Assembly: GCF_900176415.1 (NCBI RefSeq)
Contig: NZ_FWXO01000005.1
Location: forward strand, 62,001 to 126,000
Length of the DNA: 64,000 nt
Source of the DNA: Cellulophaga tyrosinoxydans
GTDB lineage: Bacteria > Bacteroidota > Bacteroidia > Flavobacteriales > Flavobacteriaceae
Reading direction: 5' to 3'
Every line of letters begins with the position of its first letter. Within the stretch, counting starts at the first letter, position 1. This document shows positions 46,595 to 57,565 of the stretch, one piece after another. The notes beneath the pieces are model-generated. The model did not search any database. It was not told the DNA's origin and saw only the letters and a program-made list of their open reading frames with translations. Made by a program: the position numbers and the translations under genes.

Positions 46595-48448
46595 ATGTTT
46601 AAATACATCAGTTCTCTCTATTTGTTTGTAATTCTTCTATTAAATTCATGCGAGTCACAAAAAAGGGTATTAATTGATGGGGAATTAAAAAAATGGCATA
46701 AAATAACGTTAAGTTTTGAAGGGCCGGAAACCAACGAAATGGATGAAAATAATCCATTTCTTAATTACCGATTAGATGTTACTTTTAAAAATGGTAATAA
46801 TGAATTTGTTATTCCAGGATTTTATGCTTCCGATGGTAATTCAGCTGAAACGAGCAGCAGTTTAGGAAATATTTGGCAAGTACGATTTACTCCTGACGAA
46901 ATAGGAAAATGGACTTATGTAGCTTCATTTAAAAAAGGCAAAAATATTGCTGTTTCTGATGACTCAAATGAAGGTTCTAGCGCTGGTTTTATGGATGGTG
47001 TATCAGGTACTTTTAATGTTTTACCATCTGATAAAACTGGCATTGATAATAGAGCGAAAGGGCGCTTGCAATATGTTGGAGAATCCTACTTAAAATTCGC
47101 AGAGACAAATAAATATTTTATTAAGTTAGGGGTGGATGCTCCTGAAAATTTATTAGCTTATAGAGATTTTGATGTTTCTACCAATGTATTGGGTTTTCAA
47201 AAAGCTTGGGAGCCACATTCAAAAGATTTTGACGAAAATGCTAAACAATTTTGCTGGCAAGAAACTAAAGGTAAAAATTTATTAGGTGCAATAAATTATT
47301 TAGCGAGTGAAGGATTAAATGTATTCTCATTTTTAACTTTTAATGTAGATGGTGATGACAGAAATATTTTTCCGCATTTATTAAAAGTTTCCATTCAAGA
47401 ATATGAAGCATACGCAAGTGTCAAAAAAAATACGAAAGCTTGGGAAACCATGTTTCATAAAACTCGTTTTGATGTATCTAAATTAGATCAGTGGGAACGT
47501 ATTTTTGAATATGCTGAAACAATAGGAATGTTTCTTCATTTTAAAACACACGAAACAGAAACAGATCATTTAATGGATAATGGTGTTTTTGGTTTAGAAT
47601 CAAAACTTTATTATAGAGAACTTTTAGCTAGATTTGGGCATCATTTATCCCTAAATTGGAATTTAGGGGAAGAAAATGATCAGCCATTATCTGAAGTAAA
47701 AAAAGCTGCCAATTATGTATCCAAATTAGATGCTTATGATAGTCACTTAGTAATTCATACATTTCCAAACAAAGATGACAGGTTTACAAACTTAGTAGGA
47801 AACCAATCTCCGTTAACTGGAGCATCTTTGCAATTAAGTCATCCTGATTTTAATGATGTGCATTCGAGAGTTTTAAAATGGCGTGAAAAATCAAATGCAA
47901 CAGGTAGAAAATGGGCTATAGCCGTTGATGAGCCAGGTAAGGCAGATATCGCTTTATTACCTGATGATGAAGATGTAGAACATAACTTTGCAAGAAGTAG
48001 AGCGCTTTGGGGTACCCTCATGGCTGGTGGTTATGGTGTGGAATGGTATTTTGGCTATGCCAGTGCCAACTCTGATTTAACCTGCCAAGATTTTAGAAGT
48101 CGTGATTTGTTTTGGGATCAAAACAGATATGCTTTGAAATTTTTCAATGAATATATTCCTTTTTGGAAAATGGAACCTCGTGACGATTTAATTTCTCATC
48201 TAATGTCTTATTGCTTAGCAATAGAAGAAGAGATTTATGTAGTTTATGCAGAATCTAATGCTGATAATATAAAGTTGAATATAGGAGCGTCAGACAAGAC
48301 ATTTGTTGTTAAATGGTTCGACCCAAGAAGTGGAAGTAATCTACAAAATGGATCTATTACCTTAGTAAAAGCTAATGGCGTAGTTCATTTAGGAATACCT
48401 CCCAATGAACCTAAAGAAGATTGGGTTGTTCTTGTGCAACAACAATAA
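46595..48448 (+). CDS. DUF5060-containing putative glycoside hydrolase, lipoprotein
   Basis: A 617-residue lipoprotein (lipobox LNSC, Cys19). Residues about 28-140 form an Ig-like DUF5060 domain (WHKITLSFEGPETNE ... VRFTPDEIGKWTY). Residues 150-520 look like a TIM barrel with two candidate catalytic acids, in NWNLGEEND and AVDEPGKAD. The C-terminus (about 530-617, KWFDPRSG) resembles the putative collagen-binding domain often seen in DUF4038/GH140-type proteins. It follows the sulfatase-GH78 gene without its own promoter module, so it shares that operon. Substrate is unknown; a rhamnose- or uronate-containing oligosaccharide fits the context. Confidence 0.7.
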   Translation: MFKYISSLYLFVILLLNSCESQKRVLIDGELKKWHKITLSFEGPETNEMDENNPFLNYRLDVTFKNGNNEFVIPGFYASDGNSAETSSSLGNIWQVRFTPDEIGKWTYVASFKKGKNIAVSDDSNEGSSAGFMDGVSGTFNVLPSDKTGIDNRAKGRLQYVGESYLKFAETNKYFIKLGVDAPENLLAYRDFDVSTNVLGFQKAWEPHSKDFDENAKQFCWQETKGKNLLGAINYLASEGLNVFSFLTFNVDGDDRNIFPHLLKVSIQEYEAYASVKKNTKAWETMFHKTRFDVSKLDQWERIFEYAETIGMFLHFKTHETETDHLMDNGVFGLESKLYYRELLARFGHHLSLNWNLGEENDQPLSEVKKAANYVSKLDAYDSHLVIHTFPNKDDRFTNLVGNQSPLTGASLQLSHPDFNDVHSRVLKWREKSNATGRKWAIAVDEPGKADIALLPDDEDVEHNFARSRALWGTLMAGGYGVEWYFGYASANSDLTCQDFRSRDLFWDQNRYALKFFNEYIPFWKMEPRDDLISHLMSYCLAIEEEIYVVYAESNADNIKLNIGASDKTFVVKWFDPRSGSNLQNGSITLVKANGVVHLGIPPNEPKEDWVVLVQQQ

Positions 48449-48498
48449 CGAAATCACTATTCTAGTACCTTCATTTCATTGATAATTTTTATAGAAAC

Positions 48499-48543
48499 CA
48501 TAACAGTGCAGGACAGGTTTGTTTTGTCTATATTTTATCTTTA
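48499..48543 (+). promoter_or_regulatory. PUL promoter module 6, Gfo-GH43-GH3-GH105-sulfatase operon
   Basis: CATAACA-GTG-CAGGACA (48499-48515), 20 nt, then TATCTTTA (48536-48543). The first heptamer is degenerate, the second perfect. Its position argues that translation begins at the GTG at 48567 rather than the TTG at 48555. Confidence 0.7.
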
Positions 48544-48566
48544 GAAACTAAAATTTGTTAGTACTA

Positions 48567-49535
48567 GTGATAAAAAAATCAACTATCAATTGGGGAATTA
48601 TTGGATGTGGTGATGTTACTGAAGTAAAAAGTGGCCCAGCATTTCAGAAAACGGCAAATTCGATATTGGTATCGGTTATGCGAAGAAATAGGGAAAGAGT
48701 AGAAGATTATGCGATAAGACATAAAGTGCAATATTGGACAACAAATGCTGCTGATTTAATTGAAAATAAACTCGTTAATGCCGTTTATATAGCAACACCT
48801 CCTTCATCACATTTGTCTTATGCTTTGCAAGTTTTAAAGGCAGGGAAAGATGTATATCTTGAAAAACCAATGGTCTTGAATACACAAGAGGCAAAAATAT
48901 TGACTGAGGCATTGAAAAATAGTGAAAGTAAAGTAACTATTGCTCATTATCGTCGAAGATTACCTGTTTTTCTTAAGGTAAAAGAGTTGCTAGATGCAAA
49001 AATTATAGGCGTTGTTCAATTTGCAGAAATAAATATTGCCCAAAGTAATACTGCCAATTTAATAGCTAAAAGTGATGAAAATTGGCGATTAATACCGGAA
49101 ATTTCTGGAGGTGGATATTTTCATGATATTGCTCCTCATCAAATTGATTTAATGTGCCATTATTTTGGTGAGGTAGCACTTATTGAAAAAATAAATACTG
49201 AAATTAAAGACTCGCAGAACAATTTGGTATGTGGGAAAGTAGTATTTAAAAATGGAGTCCAGTTTAAAGGAAATTGGAACTTTAATGCTTCATTTGATAA
49301 AGATAATTGCATTATTTATGGCGATAAAGGGAGTATAACATTTTCTTTTTATGGTAATGAACTAACTGTGGTGTCAGAAAATAAAGAAGAAAAATATAAT
49401 TTTTACAATCCGAAGCATGTACAACAGCCTATGATTGAGAAAACGGTGGATTATTTTTTGAATAAAAACTCAAATCCATGTTCCGTAGAGGAGGCCGCTG
49501 TTGTGGCCCAAATTATGGAAGTGTTTATTGTTTAA
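48567..49535 (+). CDS. Gfo/Idh/MocA-family oxidoreductase, cytosolic
   Basis: A protein of about 322 residues without signal peptide. The Rossmann motif GIIGCGDVTE is within the first 20 residues and YLEKPM is the cofactor motif; the C-terminal domain has GGGYFHDIAPHQIDLM with the typical catalytic histidine. No ATG precedes the Rossmann strand: the candidates are TTG (48555) and GTG (48567). GTG leaves a sensible leader after the promoter module and is chosen. It is first of a five-gene operon with GH43, GH3, GH105 and a sulfatase. Substrate unknown; a cytosolic sugar dehydrogenase for a released monosaccharide is plausible. Confidence 0.8.
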   Translation: MIKKSTINWGIIGCGDVTEVKSGPAFQKTANSILVSVMRRNRERVEDYAIRHKVQYWTTNAADLIENKLVNAVYIATPPSSHLSYALQVLKAGKDVYLEKPMVLNTQEAKILTEALKNSESKVTIAHYRRRLPVFLKVKELLDAKIIGVVQFAEINIAQSNTANLIAKSDENWRLIPEISGGGYFHDIAPHQIDLMCHYFGEVALIEKINTEIKDSQNNLVCGKVVFKNGVQFKGNWNFNASFDKDNCIIYGDKGSITFSFYGNELTVVSENKEEKYNFYNPKHVQQPMIEKTVDYFLNKNSNPCSVEEAAVVAQIMEVFIV

Positions 49536-49549
49536 AACAGAATTAAGGT

Positions 49550-50893
49550 ATGAATATTACTAAAATTGCATTATTATCATTTTTAATATTAAATACTATA
49601 GTTTCCGCTCAAAATCCAATTGTGCCTAATAAAGGATTAAATGATCCACATGTTCATATTTTTAATGATACGGCTTATGTTTATGCCTCACATGATAAGT
49701 CAATTGAAAATAAAAATTTTATTATGGAAGATTGGTGGATTTGGTCTTCACCCGATTTAGTTAATTGGACAGAAAGAGGAATACTTAAACCTAACGACAC
49801 CTATATTGGTAAAGAATTTTCAAGTTGCTGGGCGACGGATGTTGCCTTTAAAAATGGGAAGTATTATTGGTACTTCTCAGAAGGAAATGAACAAACCGGT
49901 GTTGTAGTAAGTGATACTCCTGTTGGCCCATGGAGTGATCCATTAGGTAAGCCATTATTAAAATCTAATTTAACGTCTACTCATGAATATGACATGGCAA
50001 TTTTTAACGAAAATACTGATCATTACATAATTTTTGGAGTATGGGATTATTATATTGCTAAACTTAATGATGATATGATTAGTTTGGCAGAGAAGCCAAA
50101 AAAAATTAAAATAAACAATCCAAGAGGTCCTTATAATATTGATGGATCTAACACCCAAATGCCAACAGATGATAAACCTTTTCTGCATAAATATAAGGGT
50201 AAGTATTATTTATCATGGGGATGTTTTTACGCTATATCTAATAATTTATACGGCCCTTATGAGTATGTAGACACTATAATTAAAGAAACCAGTTTCACAG
50301 AAGATTATGCTGCTCCAACTTGGCCAAACGGGTTCTTACAAGGTAGACACGGCTCGTTTTTTGAATGGCATAACCAATGGTATTATGCCTATTGTGATAT
50401 TAGTCAAACAGGAAATCGCTATTTTAGAGATACCTTCATAAGTTACATTCATTATAAAGAAAATGGTGAAATGGCCACCATAAGAGTTGATGGTATTGGG
50501 GTAGGGCAATATGATGCGAATAGTGGTGCAATTGAAGCGGAGGATTATTTTAAATCAAATGGTCTTCAAAAAGTAGAAAATACAATTGGAGGTTTTTCCA
50601 TTAAGGCTCAAGATAAAAATGCATTTGCGTTATATCCTAACATTCAAAATTTGAATAGTAAGAGCCGAATGGAATTTCAAGTATTAACGGATACTAATTC
50701 TGAAATCGAAATTAGAGACGGTTCTCCTGATGGGAAACTCTTAGCAACCTTAATATTTGAAGCCAACAAGACAAAACAATTTTTAACACAAACTACTACT
50801 ATAAGCTCACTATACAATGGGCAAACAATTTGTATTGTATTTAAATCGGAAATCTCAACAGACTTAAAAATTAACAGATTTAGTTTTAAATAA
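49550..50893 (+). CDS. GH43-family glycosidase with C-terminal carbohydrate-binding-like domain
   Basis: A 447-residue exported protein with a signal peptide ending VSAQ. Residues 22-320 form the five-bladed propeller of GH43: the general base Asp32 in LNDPHVHIF, the pKa-modulating Asp in EYDMAIF, and a blade with LQGRHGSFFEWHNQWYYAY. Residues about 325-447 (AIEAEDYFKSNG...) resemble a family 6 carbohydrate-binding module. GH43 enzymes remove xylose or arabinose; xylose is a constituent of ulvan, so a beta-xylosidase role is likely. Confidence 0.85.
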   Translation: MNITKIALLSFLILNTIVSAQNPIVPNKGLNDPHVHIFNDTAYVYASHDKSIENKNFIMEDWWIWSSPDLVNWTERGILKPNDTYIGKEFSSCWATDVAFKNGKYYWYFSEGNEQTGVVVSDTPVGPWSDPLGKPLLKSNLTSTHEYDMAIFNENTDHYIIFGVWDYYIAKLNDDMISLAEKPKKIKINNPRGPYNIDGSNTQMPTDDKPFLHKYKGKYYLSWGCFYAISNNLYGPYEYVDTIIKETSFTEDYAAPTWPNGFLQGRHGSFFEWHNQWYYAYCDISQTGNRYFRDTFISYIHYKENGEMATIRVDGIGVGQYDANSGAIEAEDYFKSNGLQKVENTIGGFSIKAQDKNAFALYPNIQNLNSKSRMEFQVLTDTNSEIEIRDGSPDGKLLATLIFEANKTKQFLTQTTTISSLYNGQTICIVFKSEISTDLKINRFSFK

Positions 50894-50930
50894 TTTTATT
50901 AAGAGCATAGAATATAATTAATATTAGAAA

Positions 50931-53195
50931 ATGAAATTAAAATTAAAAATTGCCGCTGCTGCTTTTGTTATGTCATTAGTAGCATGCAGCCAACCAATAA
51001 CAAAAGATTATAAAGACGCCTCTTTATCAATAGATGAACGTGTTGAGGCTTTACTTCCAAAATTGTCTCTTGAAGAAAAAGTAGCACAAATGCGAATTTT
51101 TCATGCGAATATAGGTGTAGAACATGATGAAAATGGCAATTTAAAACTATCTAAAAAAGTTATTGAAAAGCTAAAACTTGGTATTGCAGGAATCAAGAAC
51201 CCTGGCGAACATATAGACGCAATTGCAGCAGCAAAATTAAATAATGAGCTTCAAAGGTATATTATTGAAAACAATCGTTGGGGAATTCCCGCATTATTTG
51301 TAACCGAATCATATAATGGTGTCGATGCTGCAGGCTGTACTAAATTTGGACGTCCTATAGCTTCTGCAGCCTCTTTTAATCCAGAATTAGTTCAAAGACA
51401 ATGGGATGTTGTAGGGAGAGAGGCTCGTTTACGAGGCATGCATATGTGCCATTCTCCAGAAGCGGATCTAGTACGTGACCCTCGTTTTGGACGTATGTCT
51501 GAAGCTTTCGGAGAGGACACCTACTTAACAACGCAAATGGTAACGAATGCCATTAAAGGCGTTCAAGGGAATTACGAAGGTTTGGGAAATGGCACACATA
51601 TTGGAGCAGTGGCAAAACATTTTGCAGGTTACGGACAAGTTTTAGGAGGATCTAATTTTGCCGCAATCGAAATATCACCTAGAACCTTAATTGATGAAAT
51701 ATACCCACCTTTTGAAGCTGCAATAAAAGAGGCTAAGACATTAGGAATAATGGCTTCACACGGTGATATTAATGGAGTTGCAAGCCATGGCAATCCTGAA
51801 TTGCTTACAGGTGTACTTAGAGATGATTGGGGTTTTGAAGGTTATGTAGTTTCAGATTCTAATGATATAGCGCGCTTATTTTATTTTATGAATGTTGCAG
51901 AATCTCCAGAAGCAGCAGCTCAAATGGGCTTAGAAGCAGGTATCGATATTGATTTATATGCAGAAGATTCATACGCATATCTTCCAGAAATGGTAAAGAA
52001 AAATCCTGAACTAGAAAAGTTAATTGATAGATCGGTAAGACGTGTATTGAGGACTAAATTTATATTAGGATTATTTGATAATCCATATATAAATTTGGAC
52101 GAAGTGAAAAAAGGCGTTAGAGCAGTTTCTTCATTAGAATTAGCTAAAGAATCTGATTTAGAATCTATTATTCTACTTAAAAACGAGAATGATGTATTGC
52201 CTTTAGCTAAAAATAAGTCAATAAAAGTTGCTCTTCTAGGACCATTGTTAAAAGAAAATACTCAAGAATTGTTTAAATCCGTTACAGGAGAGAGTATTGA
52301 GTATTTGGCAGAAAAAGGATTTCAATTAACGGATGAAAAAGTAGGTGCCCCAAAATTACTCGATCGTGATGGAGCGGCATTAGATAAATTGGAGAATATG
52401 GCTAAAAAAGCAGATCTTTCTATTTTATTTTTAGGGGGTGATGAGTTTACTTCAAAAGAGGCCTTTTTTAATAATGCTCTTGGGGATAGAGCAACAATTG
52501 ATCCAGTTGGAGCACAAGACGAATTATTAGAAAGAATTAAAGCCTTAGGAAAACCTGTAATTGTAGTTTTAAAACATAGAAGAACACTCTCTATAAATAC
52601 AATAGCAGATCAAGCAGATGCTATTTTAGATACTTGGGATTTAAGTGAATTTGGAGACCAATCCACTGCTAGAATAATTTTTGGAGAAGTTTCCCCCTCT
52701 GGAAAATTGCCTGTAACTGTACCTCGATCTATCGGTCAATTACCTTTTCATTATAGTATGAAAGAAATCAATTATAAAAAAGGGTATTTGTTTCTAGAAG
52801 ATGGTCCTATTTATCCATTTGGCTATGGATTAAGTTATACTAAGTTTAGATACTCCGATATTAAAATATCTAACACGGAAATCACACCAAATAGTGAATT
52901 AGAAGTTAGTGTTTTAGTCACAAATGAAGGTGATATAAAAGCCAAAGAAGTAGTTCAAATGTATATAAAAGATAAGATTGGCTCCGTAACACGACCAGAT
53001 AAAGAACTTAAAGGTTTTAAAAAAATAGAGTTAGCTCCAGGTGAAAGTAGGACTGTTAAATTTAAAATCACTCATAAAATGTTAGAATTTACGGGTCTTA
53101 AAATGGAAAAAATACTTGAACCCGGAGACTACATTGTGAAAATTGGAACTTCTTCACAGGAATATTTGGAAACTACTTTTAAATTAAAAAACTAA
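50931..53195 (+). CDS. GH3-family beta-glycosidase lipoprotein
   Basis: A 754-residue lipoprotein (lipobox LVAC, Cys19). The N-terminal TIM barrel carries [26 protein letters not shown] and the nucleophile Asp309 in GYVVSDSND, where the more usual SDW is changed to SDS. An alpha/beta sandwich with [11 protein letters not shown] follows, then a C-terminal fibronectin-III-like domain ([22 protein letters not shown]). Such enzymes release glucose or xylose from non-reducing ends; with GH43 directly upstream, beta-xylosidase activity is the best guess. Confidence 0.9.
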   Translation: MKLKLKIAAAAFVMSLVACSQPITKDYKDASLSIDERVEALLPKLSLEEKVAQMRIFHANIGVEHDENGNLKLSKKVIEKLKLGIAGIKNPGEHIDAIAAAKLNNELQRYIIENNRWGIPALFVTESYNGVDAAGCTKFGRPIASAASFNPELVQRQWDVVGREARLRGMHMCHSPEADLVRDPRFGRMSEAFGEDTYLTTQMVTNAIKGVQGNYEGLGNGTHIGAVAKHFAGYGQVLGGSNFAAIEISPRTLIDEIYPPFEAAIKEAKTLGIMASHGDINGVASHGNPELLTGVLRDDWGFEGYVVSDSNDIARLFYFMNVAESPEAAAQMGLEAGIDIDLYAEDSYAYLPEMVKKNPELEKLIDRSVRRVLRTKFILGLFDNPYINLDEVKKGVRAVSSLELAKESDLESIILLKNENDVLPLAKNKSIKVALLGPLLKENTQELFKSVTGESIEYLAEKGFQLTDEKVGAPKLLDRDGAALDKLENMAKKADLSILFLGGDEFTSKEAFFNNALGDRATIDPVGAQDELLERIKALGKPVIVVLKHRRTLSINTIADQADAILDTWDLSEFGDQSTARIIFGEVSPSGKLPVTVPRSIGQLPFHYSMKEINYKKGYLFLEDGPIYPFGYGLSYTKFRYSDIKISNTEITPNSELEVSVLVTNEGDIKAKEVVQMYIKDKIGSVTRPDKELKGFKKIELAPGESRTVKFKITHKMLEFTGLKMEKILEPGDYIVKIGTSSQEYLETTFKLKN

Positions 53196-53199
53196 CAAA

Positions 53200-54330
53200 A
53201 TGAATAAATCAATTATTGTATTGATAGCTACAATAGCTTTTTTTAGCTGTTCAACTGCTCAAAAGACCTTAGAAAAGTCAACTACAGGTACATCTGATAT
53301 TAAAAAGTCAATGATTAAAGCTTTGGAGTGGCAAGAGGCTCATCCAATATTTGCAATTGCCCCAACAGATTGGACCGAAGGAGCATATTATACTGGAGTA
53401 ACAAGGGCACATAAAGCTACTAAAGATATGATGTATATGGCTGCCTTAAAGAATCAGGCCTATTGGAATAATTGGCAAACTTTTGATAGGCTACATCACG
53501 CCGATGATGTGGCAATTTCATATAGCTATTTATATATTGATATTAATGATGGTCGTAGAAATTTCGTGGATTTAGAGCCTACAAAAAAGTTTCTAGATGC
53601 CCATTTGTTTGAAAACGATGAGTGGAAAGCAGGGGCAGATAAAAGTGATATGGGTAAAACTATATTATGGTGGTGGTGTGATGCCTTATTTATGGCTCCT
53701 CCTGTTCTTAATTTATATGCGAAACATACAAATCAGCCGAAGTATCTTGAGGAAATGCATAAGTTTTATATGGAAACTTACAACCAATTATACGATAAGG
53801 AAGAACGTTTGTTTGCAAGAGATATGAGGTTTGTATGGACAGGATCAGATAAGGATCAAAAAGAGCCTAATGGTAAAAAAATATTTTGGTCTCGTGGTAA
53901 TGGATGGGTTATTGCTGGTTTGGCCTTACTATTAGAAGACATGCCGAAAGATTATGAAAATCGGCCTTTTTATGAGAATCTTTTTAAAGAAATGTCGACG
54001 AGAATATTAGAATTACAGCCTTCAGATGGTTTATGGCGAACAAGTTTATTATGTCCGGAAACCTATGACCATGGCGAAGTAAGTGGTAGTGGTTTTTACA
54101 CTTTTGCAATTGCTTGGGGAATTAATAATGGTTTAGTGGATAAAAAACACATTCCGGCAGTTAAAAAAGCCTGGAATGCTTTGGCCAAATGTCAGCATGA
54201 AGATGGGCGCGTAGGATGGGTACAGAATATAGGAGCTTTCCCAGAACCAGCAACGGCAGATAGCTGGCAAAACTTTGGCACTGGAGCTTTTTTAATGGCA
54301 GGTAGCGAGGTGATACAGTTACTAGACTAA
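53200..54330 (+). CDS. GH105 unsaturated glucuronyl/rhamnogalacturonyl hydrolase
   Basis: A 376-residue lipoprotein (lipobox FFSC, Cys17) with an (alpha/alpha)6 barrel. The family signature [12 protein letters not shown] contains Asp161, the candidate general acid/base; [26 protein letters not shown] and the C-terminal [17 protein letters not shown] are further GH105 hallmarks. It hydrates and removes the 4,5-unsaturated uronic acid left at the non-reducing end by a lyase, here most likely the PL28-like enzyme. The product feeds the KduI/KduD route. It starts 4 nt after GH3. Confidence 0.92.
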   Translation: MNKSIIVLIATIAFFSCSTAQKTLEKSTTGTSDIKKSMIKALEWQEAHPIFAIAPTDWTEGAYYTGVTRAHKATKDMMYMAALKNQAYWNNWQTFDRLHHADDVAISYSYLYIDINDGRRNFVDLEPTKKFLDAHLFENDEWKAGADKSDMGKTILWWWCDALFMAPPVLNLYAKHTNQPKYLEEMHKFYMETYNQLYDKEERLFARDMRFVWTGSDKDQKEPNGKKIFWSRGNGWVIAGLALLLEDMPKDYENRPFYENLFKEMSTRILELQPSDGLWRTSLLCPETYDHGEVSGSGFYTFAIAWGINNGLVDKKHIPAVKKAWNALAKCQHEDGRVGWVQNIGAFPEPATADSWQNFGTGAFLMAGSEVIQLLD

Positions 54331-54362
54331 GGTGCTAGTCAAAATAATTTAATTTATTGTAC

Positions 54363-56111
54363 ATGAAAATAATTAAAATTCTAATTTTAGCTAGTTGTTG
54401 CTTTTCTAGTTGTCATTTAAAAAAAGAAAAAAGCACAGCGGCTAAGATTGTAACAGAGCTACAATTACCAGAGCGTCCCAATATTTTATGGCTTGTTACC
54501 GAAGATATGGGAGCATATATACCTCCTTTTGGAGATTCAACTATTGTGACCCCTAATTTGAGTAGAATAGCAAAAGAGGGTGTTATTTATCCAAATTTAT
54601 ATTCGCCTTCTGGAGTTTGTGCTCCTAGTAGAGCAGCTATTGCTACGGGTATGTATCCTTCTAGTATAGGGGCAAATCATATGCGAACAGATTCATATAC
54701 AGAAGTAACAGGTTTGCCGCCCTACGAAGCCGTTCCACCTTCCGATGTAAAAATGATAAGTGAGTGGATGCGTTTACAAGGCTACTATTGTACAAATAAT
54801 TATAAAACCGATTATCAATTTAAGGCGCCTGTTACGGCATGGGACGAAAGTAGTCCATATGCCCATTGGCGAAATAGAGAAGATAATCAACCATTCTTTG
54901 CAGTATTTAATTTTACAGACACACATGAATCTGGTTTATTTGAACCCTATGGCTTAAGAGAAATTGAAACTAGACTATATCATGCAGGGGATAAAGATTA
55001 TAAATGGAAGAATTTTGGAGCATCGCATGCCAATAATAGAATGACGGAAGAAGAAACTCCAAAGCATCTTGATAAAAATACAAATTTTAGCATTCCACCA
55101 TATTTAGCAGATACTGAGGTTACGCGTCGCGATATGTGGAAATTGTACAATAATATTGCAGAAATGGATCTTCAAGTTGGTGCTGTTTTAAAACAATTAG
55201 AAGATGATGGATTATTAGAAAACACTATTATTGTTTTTTATGGTGATCATGGTGGGCCATTGCCAAGAGAAAAACGTTTAATCTATGATTCTGGTTTAAA
55301 CACACCTATGATTATTCGATTCCCACATAAAATAAAAGCGGGAACAAAGGATAGTGAATTAATTAGTTTTGTTGATTTTGCACCCACATTATTATCTCTT
55401 ATCGATGAAGCGCCAAAAGAATATATGCAAGGACAAGCCTTTTTGGGTAAATACAAAGCTGAAGTGAGAAAATATATTTATGCTGCAGCTGACAGATTTG
55501 ATGGCTTTACCGATGCAATAAGAGCTGTTAGAGATAAACAATACAAATATATTAGAAACTATAGACCAGAGCAAGGATACTATTTACCCATAGATTATAG
55601 AGAAAAAATACCAAGTATGCAGGAGCTGTTAAAACTTCGAGATGAAGGTAAATTAAACAATATTCAAATGCAATGGTTTAGAGATCATAAACCAAAAGAA
55701 GAGTTGTTTGATTGTAAAGCAGACCCTTTTGAGTTAAATAATCTAGCAGATAACCCTGCATATAAAAACAAACTTGATGAATTGAGCACTGAAATGGATC
55801 GGTGGTTAAACGCTATTGGAGATAATCCAAATCTTAAAGAAGATGAATTAATTAATAAACTATGGTCAGGTCAAGATTCCCAACCTAAAACCAAGGAACC
55901 AATCATTACTTTTGAAAATGGAAAAGTAAGTGTGAGTTGCGAAACGGAAGGGGCATCAATTGGTTTTAAAGTTATTACTCGTTATGGTAACACATCAGAA
56001 TCATGGAAAATATACCATAATCCTATTACAATTCCAGAAGGTTCAACAGTAAAGATACAGGCGCATCGTATTGGGTATGTACCAAGTAAAACAGTAGAAT
56101 TTAATAAGTGA
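54363..56111 (+). CDS. Type I sulfatase lipoprotein with chitobiase-like C-terminal domain
   Basis: A 582-residue lipoprotein (lipobox FSSC, Cys17); the ATG at 54363 is preferred over an in-frame TTG six nt earlier. Metal-binding Glu47/Asp48 lie in LVTEDMG; the formylglycine motif is CAPSR with Cys86; YGDHGGPLPREKR follows. The region up to about residue 500 resembles heparan N-sulfatase-like members (possibly S1_8). Residues about 510-582 form a small beta-domain like the chitobiase/hexosaminidase C-terminal module (GASIGFKVI, EGSTVKIQAHRIGY). It is last in the GH43-GH3-GH105 operon and probably desulfates rhamnose in the polymer or oligomer. Needs a formylglycine-generating enzyme, not seen here. 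Confidence 0.9.
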   Translation: MKIIKILILASCCFSSCHLKKEKSTAAKIVTELQLPERPNILWLVTEDMGAYIPPFGDSTIVTPNLSRIAKEGVIYPNLYSPSGVCAPSRAAIATGMYPSSIGANHMRTDSYTEVTGLPPYEAVPPSDVKMISEWMRLQGYYCTNNYKTDYQFKAPVTAWDESSPYAHWRNREDNQPFFAVFNFTDTHESGLFEPYGLREIETRLYHAGDKDYKWKNFGASHANNRMTEEETPKHLDKNTNFSIPPYLADTEVTRRDMWKLYNNIAEMDLQVGAVLKQLEDDGLLENTIIVFYGDHGGPLPREKRLIYDSGLNTPMIIRFPHKIKAGTKDSELISFVDFAPTLLSLIDEAPKEYMQGQAFLGKYKAEVRKYIYAAADRFDGFTDAIRAVRDKQYKYIRNYRPEQGYYLPIDYREKIPSMQELLKLRDEGKLNNIQMQWFRDHKPKEELFDCKADPFELNNLADNPAYKNKLDELSTEMDRWLNAIGDNPNLKEDELINKLWSGQDSQPKTKEPIITFENGKVSVSCETEGASIGFKVITRYGNTSESWKIYHNPITIPEGSTVKIQAHRIGYVPSKTVEFNK

Positions 56112-56483
56112 GCAAGTCTTATAGTTTTAAAAATTTTACTACAAGATGGGGAGAGAGCACTTAGTGAAATATTCCAATTCAAAACACTATGAGCCAAATT
56201 TTATTTGAGAATTATATTTTTTTAATTAACAAGCTAAAATACTATTCGCCATAAGATTAAGTAAGGTTCAATGGAAAAATATGTAAGTACTATTACTAAT
56301 ATTCAGTTACGATTTCTGTAAATAGTGCAGATTAATTATTGTAACAATTAAAACTACTAAAGTATTTTTTTGAATCGTAAATACTTGGCATACCGAAAAG
56401 TATGAACCTCTTTATGCATCACAGTAGTGATTTAAATTCACCAATTTTAGTTTGTTTTAAAGAAGTAAATAAAAATTTTGGGA
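56112..56483. other. 372-bp convergent intergenic region
   Basis: Lies between the convergent sulfatase and PL28-like genes. Apart from a 5-bp inverted repeat (ATCAC/GTGAT, 56418-56431) without a T tract, I see no terminator, RNA gene or open frame. Confidence 0.6.
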
Positions 56484-57410
56484 CTAATTTTCCACCTTAA
56501 TATATTTAGTATTCGCCCATCTAATTTGAGCTCTACCACCTTTAACTCGGTATGCGCCATATCTAATACCAGATTCTAAGCCTCTATCTGGCTCCGGAAT
56601 ATTCCAGTCAAAAGCTTCTCCTCCAATCACGGCATTACAATAATGAATTTTTTTAGTTGAATCATTAGGATCTTCTTTAAAACCTATCTCTAATTCGAAA
56701 TTCGTTACTTCATTTTTATCTACTTGTTTTAGTAAAACAATTTCTCTACCACTTCCTTCTCCGCCACGTTGTAATATACGTTCGGCATAAATATCAAATG
56801 CAACTTGTTTTTCCGTATTAGCACCAGTGCCATAAACAGGCTTTGCTAAATACAAGCAAATTGCAGGATCATTGGACCCACCACCTCCAGTATGTTTTCC
56901 TTTTGCCTGTGCAATGTAGGTACCATCTTGATTGGTCCCTGCTGTATCACCTACTTCAAGAATTCTAAAGGTTCCAGTAAATTTGGCATAACTGCCTACA
57001 ACTGTGCTTCCAGATCTACTTAGTGATCGTTCTATTCTAGGCTGTAAGGTGTTGGGTGCATCTTGATTATTAGATCCGTCAGTTATATTATATATTCCCC
57101 ATGTAATACCATCTTTTATACTCTCTTTATAATTAGCATAACAACTTCGATCGTCAATAGTTCCAACATTAACTGGATTAGGTAAATCACAGCAAGTTCT
57201 TGTAGCATTTGCCCCATCTGGGTTACAGGTTGTATAAGAGCCTATATCTTCATCATTATTTTTATTAGTTCCAACTTCAGTAGTAGGGTTTTCTATAATC
57301 TCTTCTTGGACCTCTTCGGAAGTAATTTTATCGGTTTGACAAGAGTACAAAGCTAGAAAAATTACTAATTGTAAAAGTCTTAATTGGCAAGGGTTTTTTA
57401 ATTTTCTCAT
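56484..57410 (-). CDS. PL28-like ulvan lyase, lipoprotein
   Basis: A 308-residue lipoprotein (lipobox LYSC, Cys24) with an acidic Thr/Glu/Asn-rich linker to about residue 60. The rest is a beta-jelly-roll with several cysteines ([24 protein letters not shown]), the strand [27 protein letters not shown] and a closing [18 protein letters not shown]. From memory this matches the ulvan lyases of Nonlabens and Formosa (PL28), which cut between rhamnose-3-sulfate and uronic acid. It is the only endo-lyase candidate recognised in the PUL and the only PUL enzyme on the minus strand. It has its own promoter module, 25 nt upstream of the start. Confidence 0.72.
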   Translation of the reverse strand: MRKLKNPCQLRLLQLVIFLALYSCQTDKITSEEVQEEIIENPTTEVGTNKNNDEDIGSYTTCNPDGANATRTCCDLPNPVNVGTIDDRSCYANYKESIKDGITWGIYNITDGSNNQDAPNTLQPRIERSLSRSGSTVVGSYAKFTGTFRILEVGDTAGTNQDGTYIAQAKGKHTGGGGSNDPAICLYLAKPVYGTGANTEKQVAFDIYAERILQRGGEGSGREIVLLKQVDKNEVTNFELEIGFKEDPNDSTKKIHYCNAVIGGEAFDWNIPEPDRGLESGIRYGAYRVKGGRAQIRWANTKYIKVEN

Positions 57411-57434
57411 ATCAAAATTGCAACAAATTTTTAT

Positions 57435-57479
57435 CTAAACTAAAAATTTATTAATAAACAGTTATCCTGTTGTATCCTG
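57435..57479 (-). promoter_or_regulatory. PUL promoter module 7, PL28-like gene
   Basis: On the minus strand: CAGGATA-CAA-CAGGATA (57479-57463), 20 nt, then TAGTTTAG (57442-57435), 24 nt before the start codon. It stands back-to-back with module 8 in the 278-bp divergent gap; conservation on the opposite strand with the same geometry shows that the module is directional. Confidence 0.75.
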
Positions 57480-57565
57480 TTAAAGTAAGTTTTCGCTATA
57501 AATTTCATTTAAGACTTATAAATCTAAACAATATGTTTTTTTACTATATTAAAATTATTGTTGTA

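Noticed and set aside
54357-54362. TTG start for the second sulfatase
   Set aside because: The ATG two codons later gives the same signal peptide and is a normal start.
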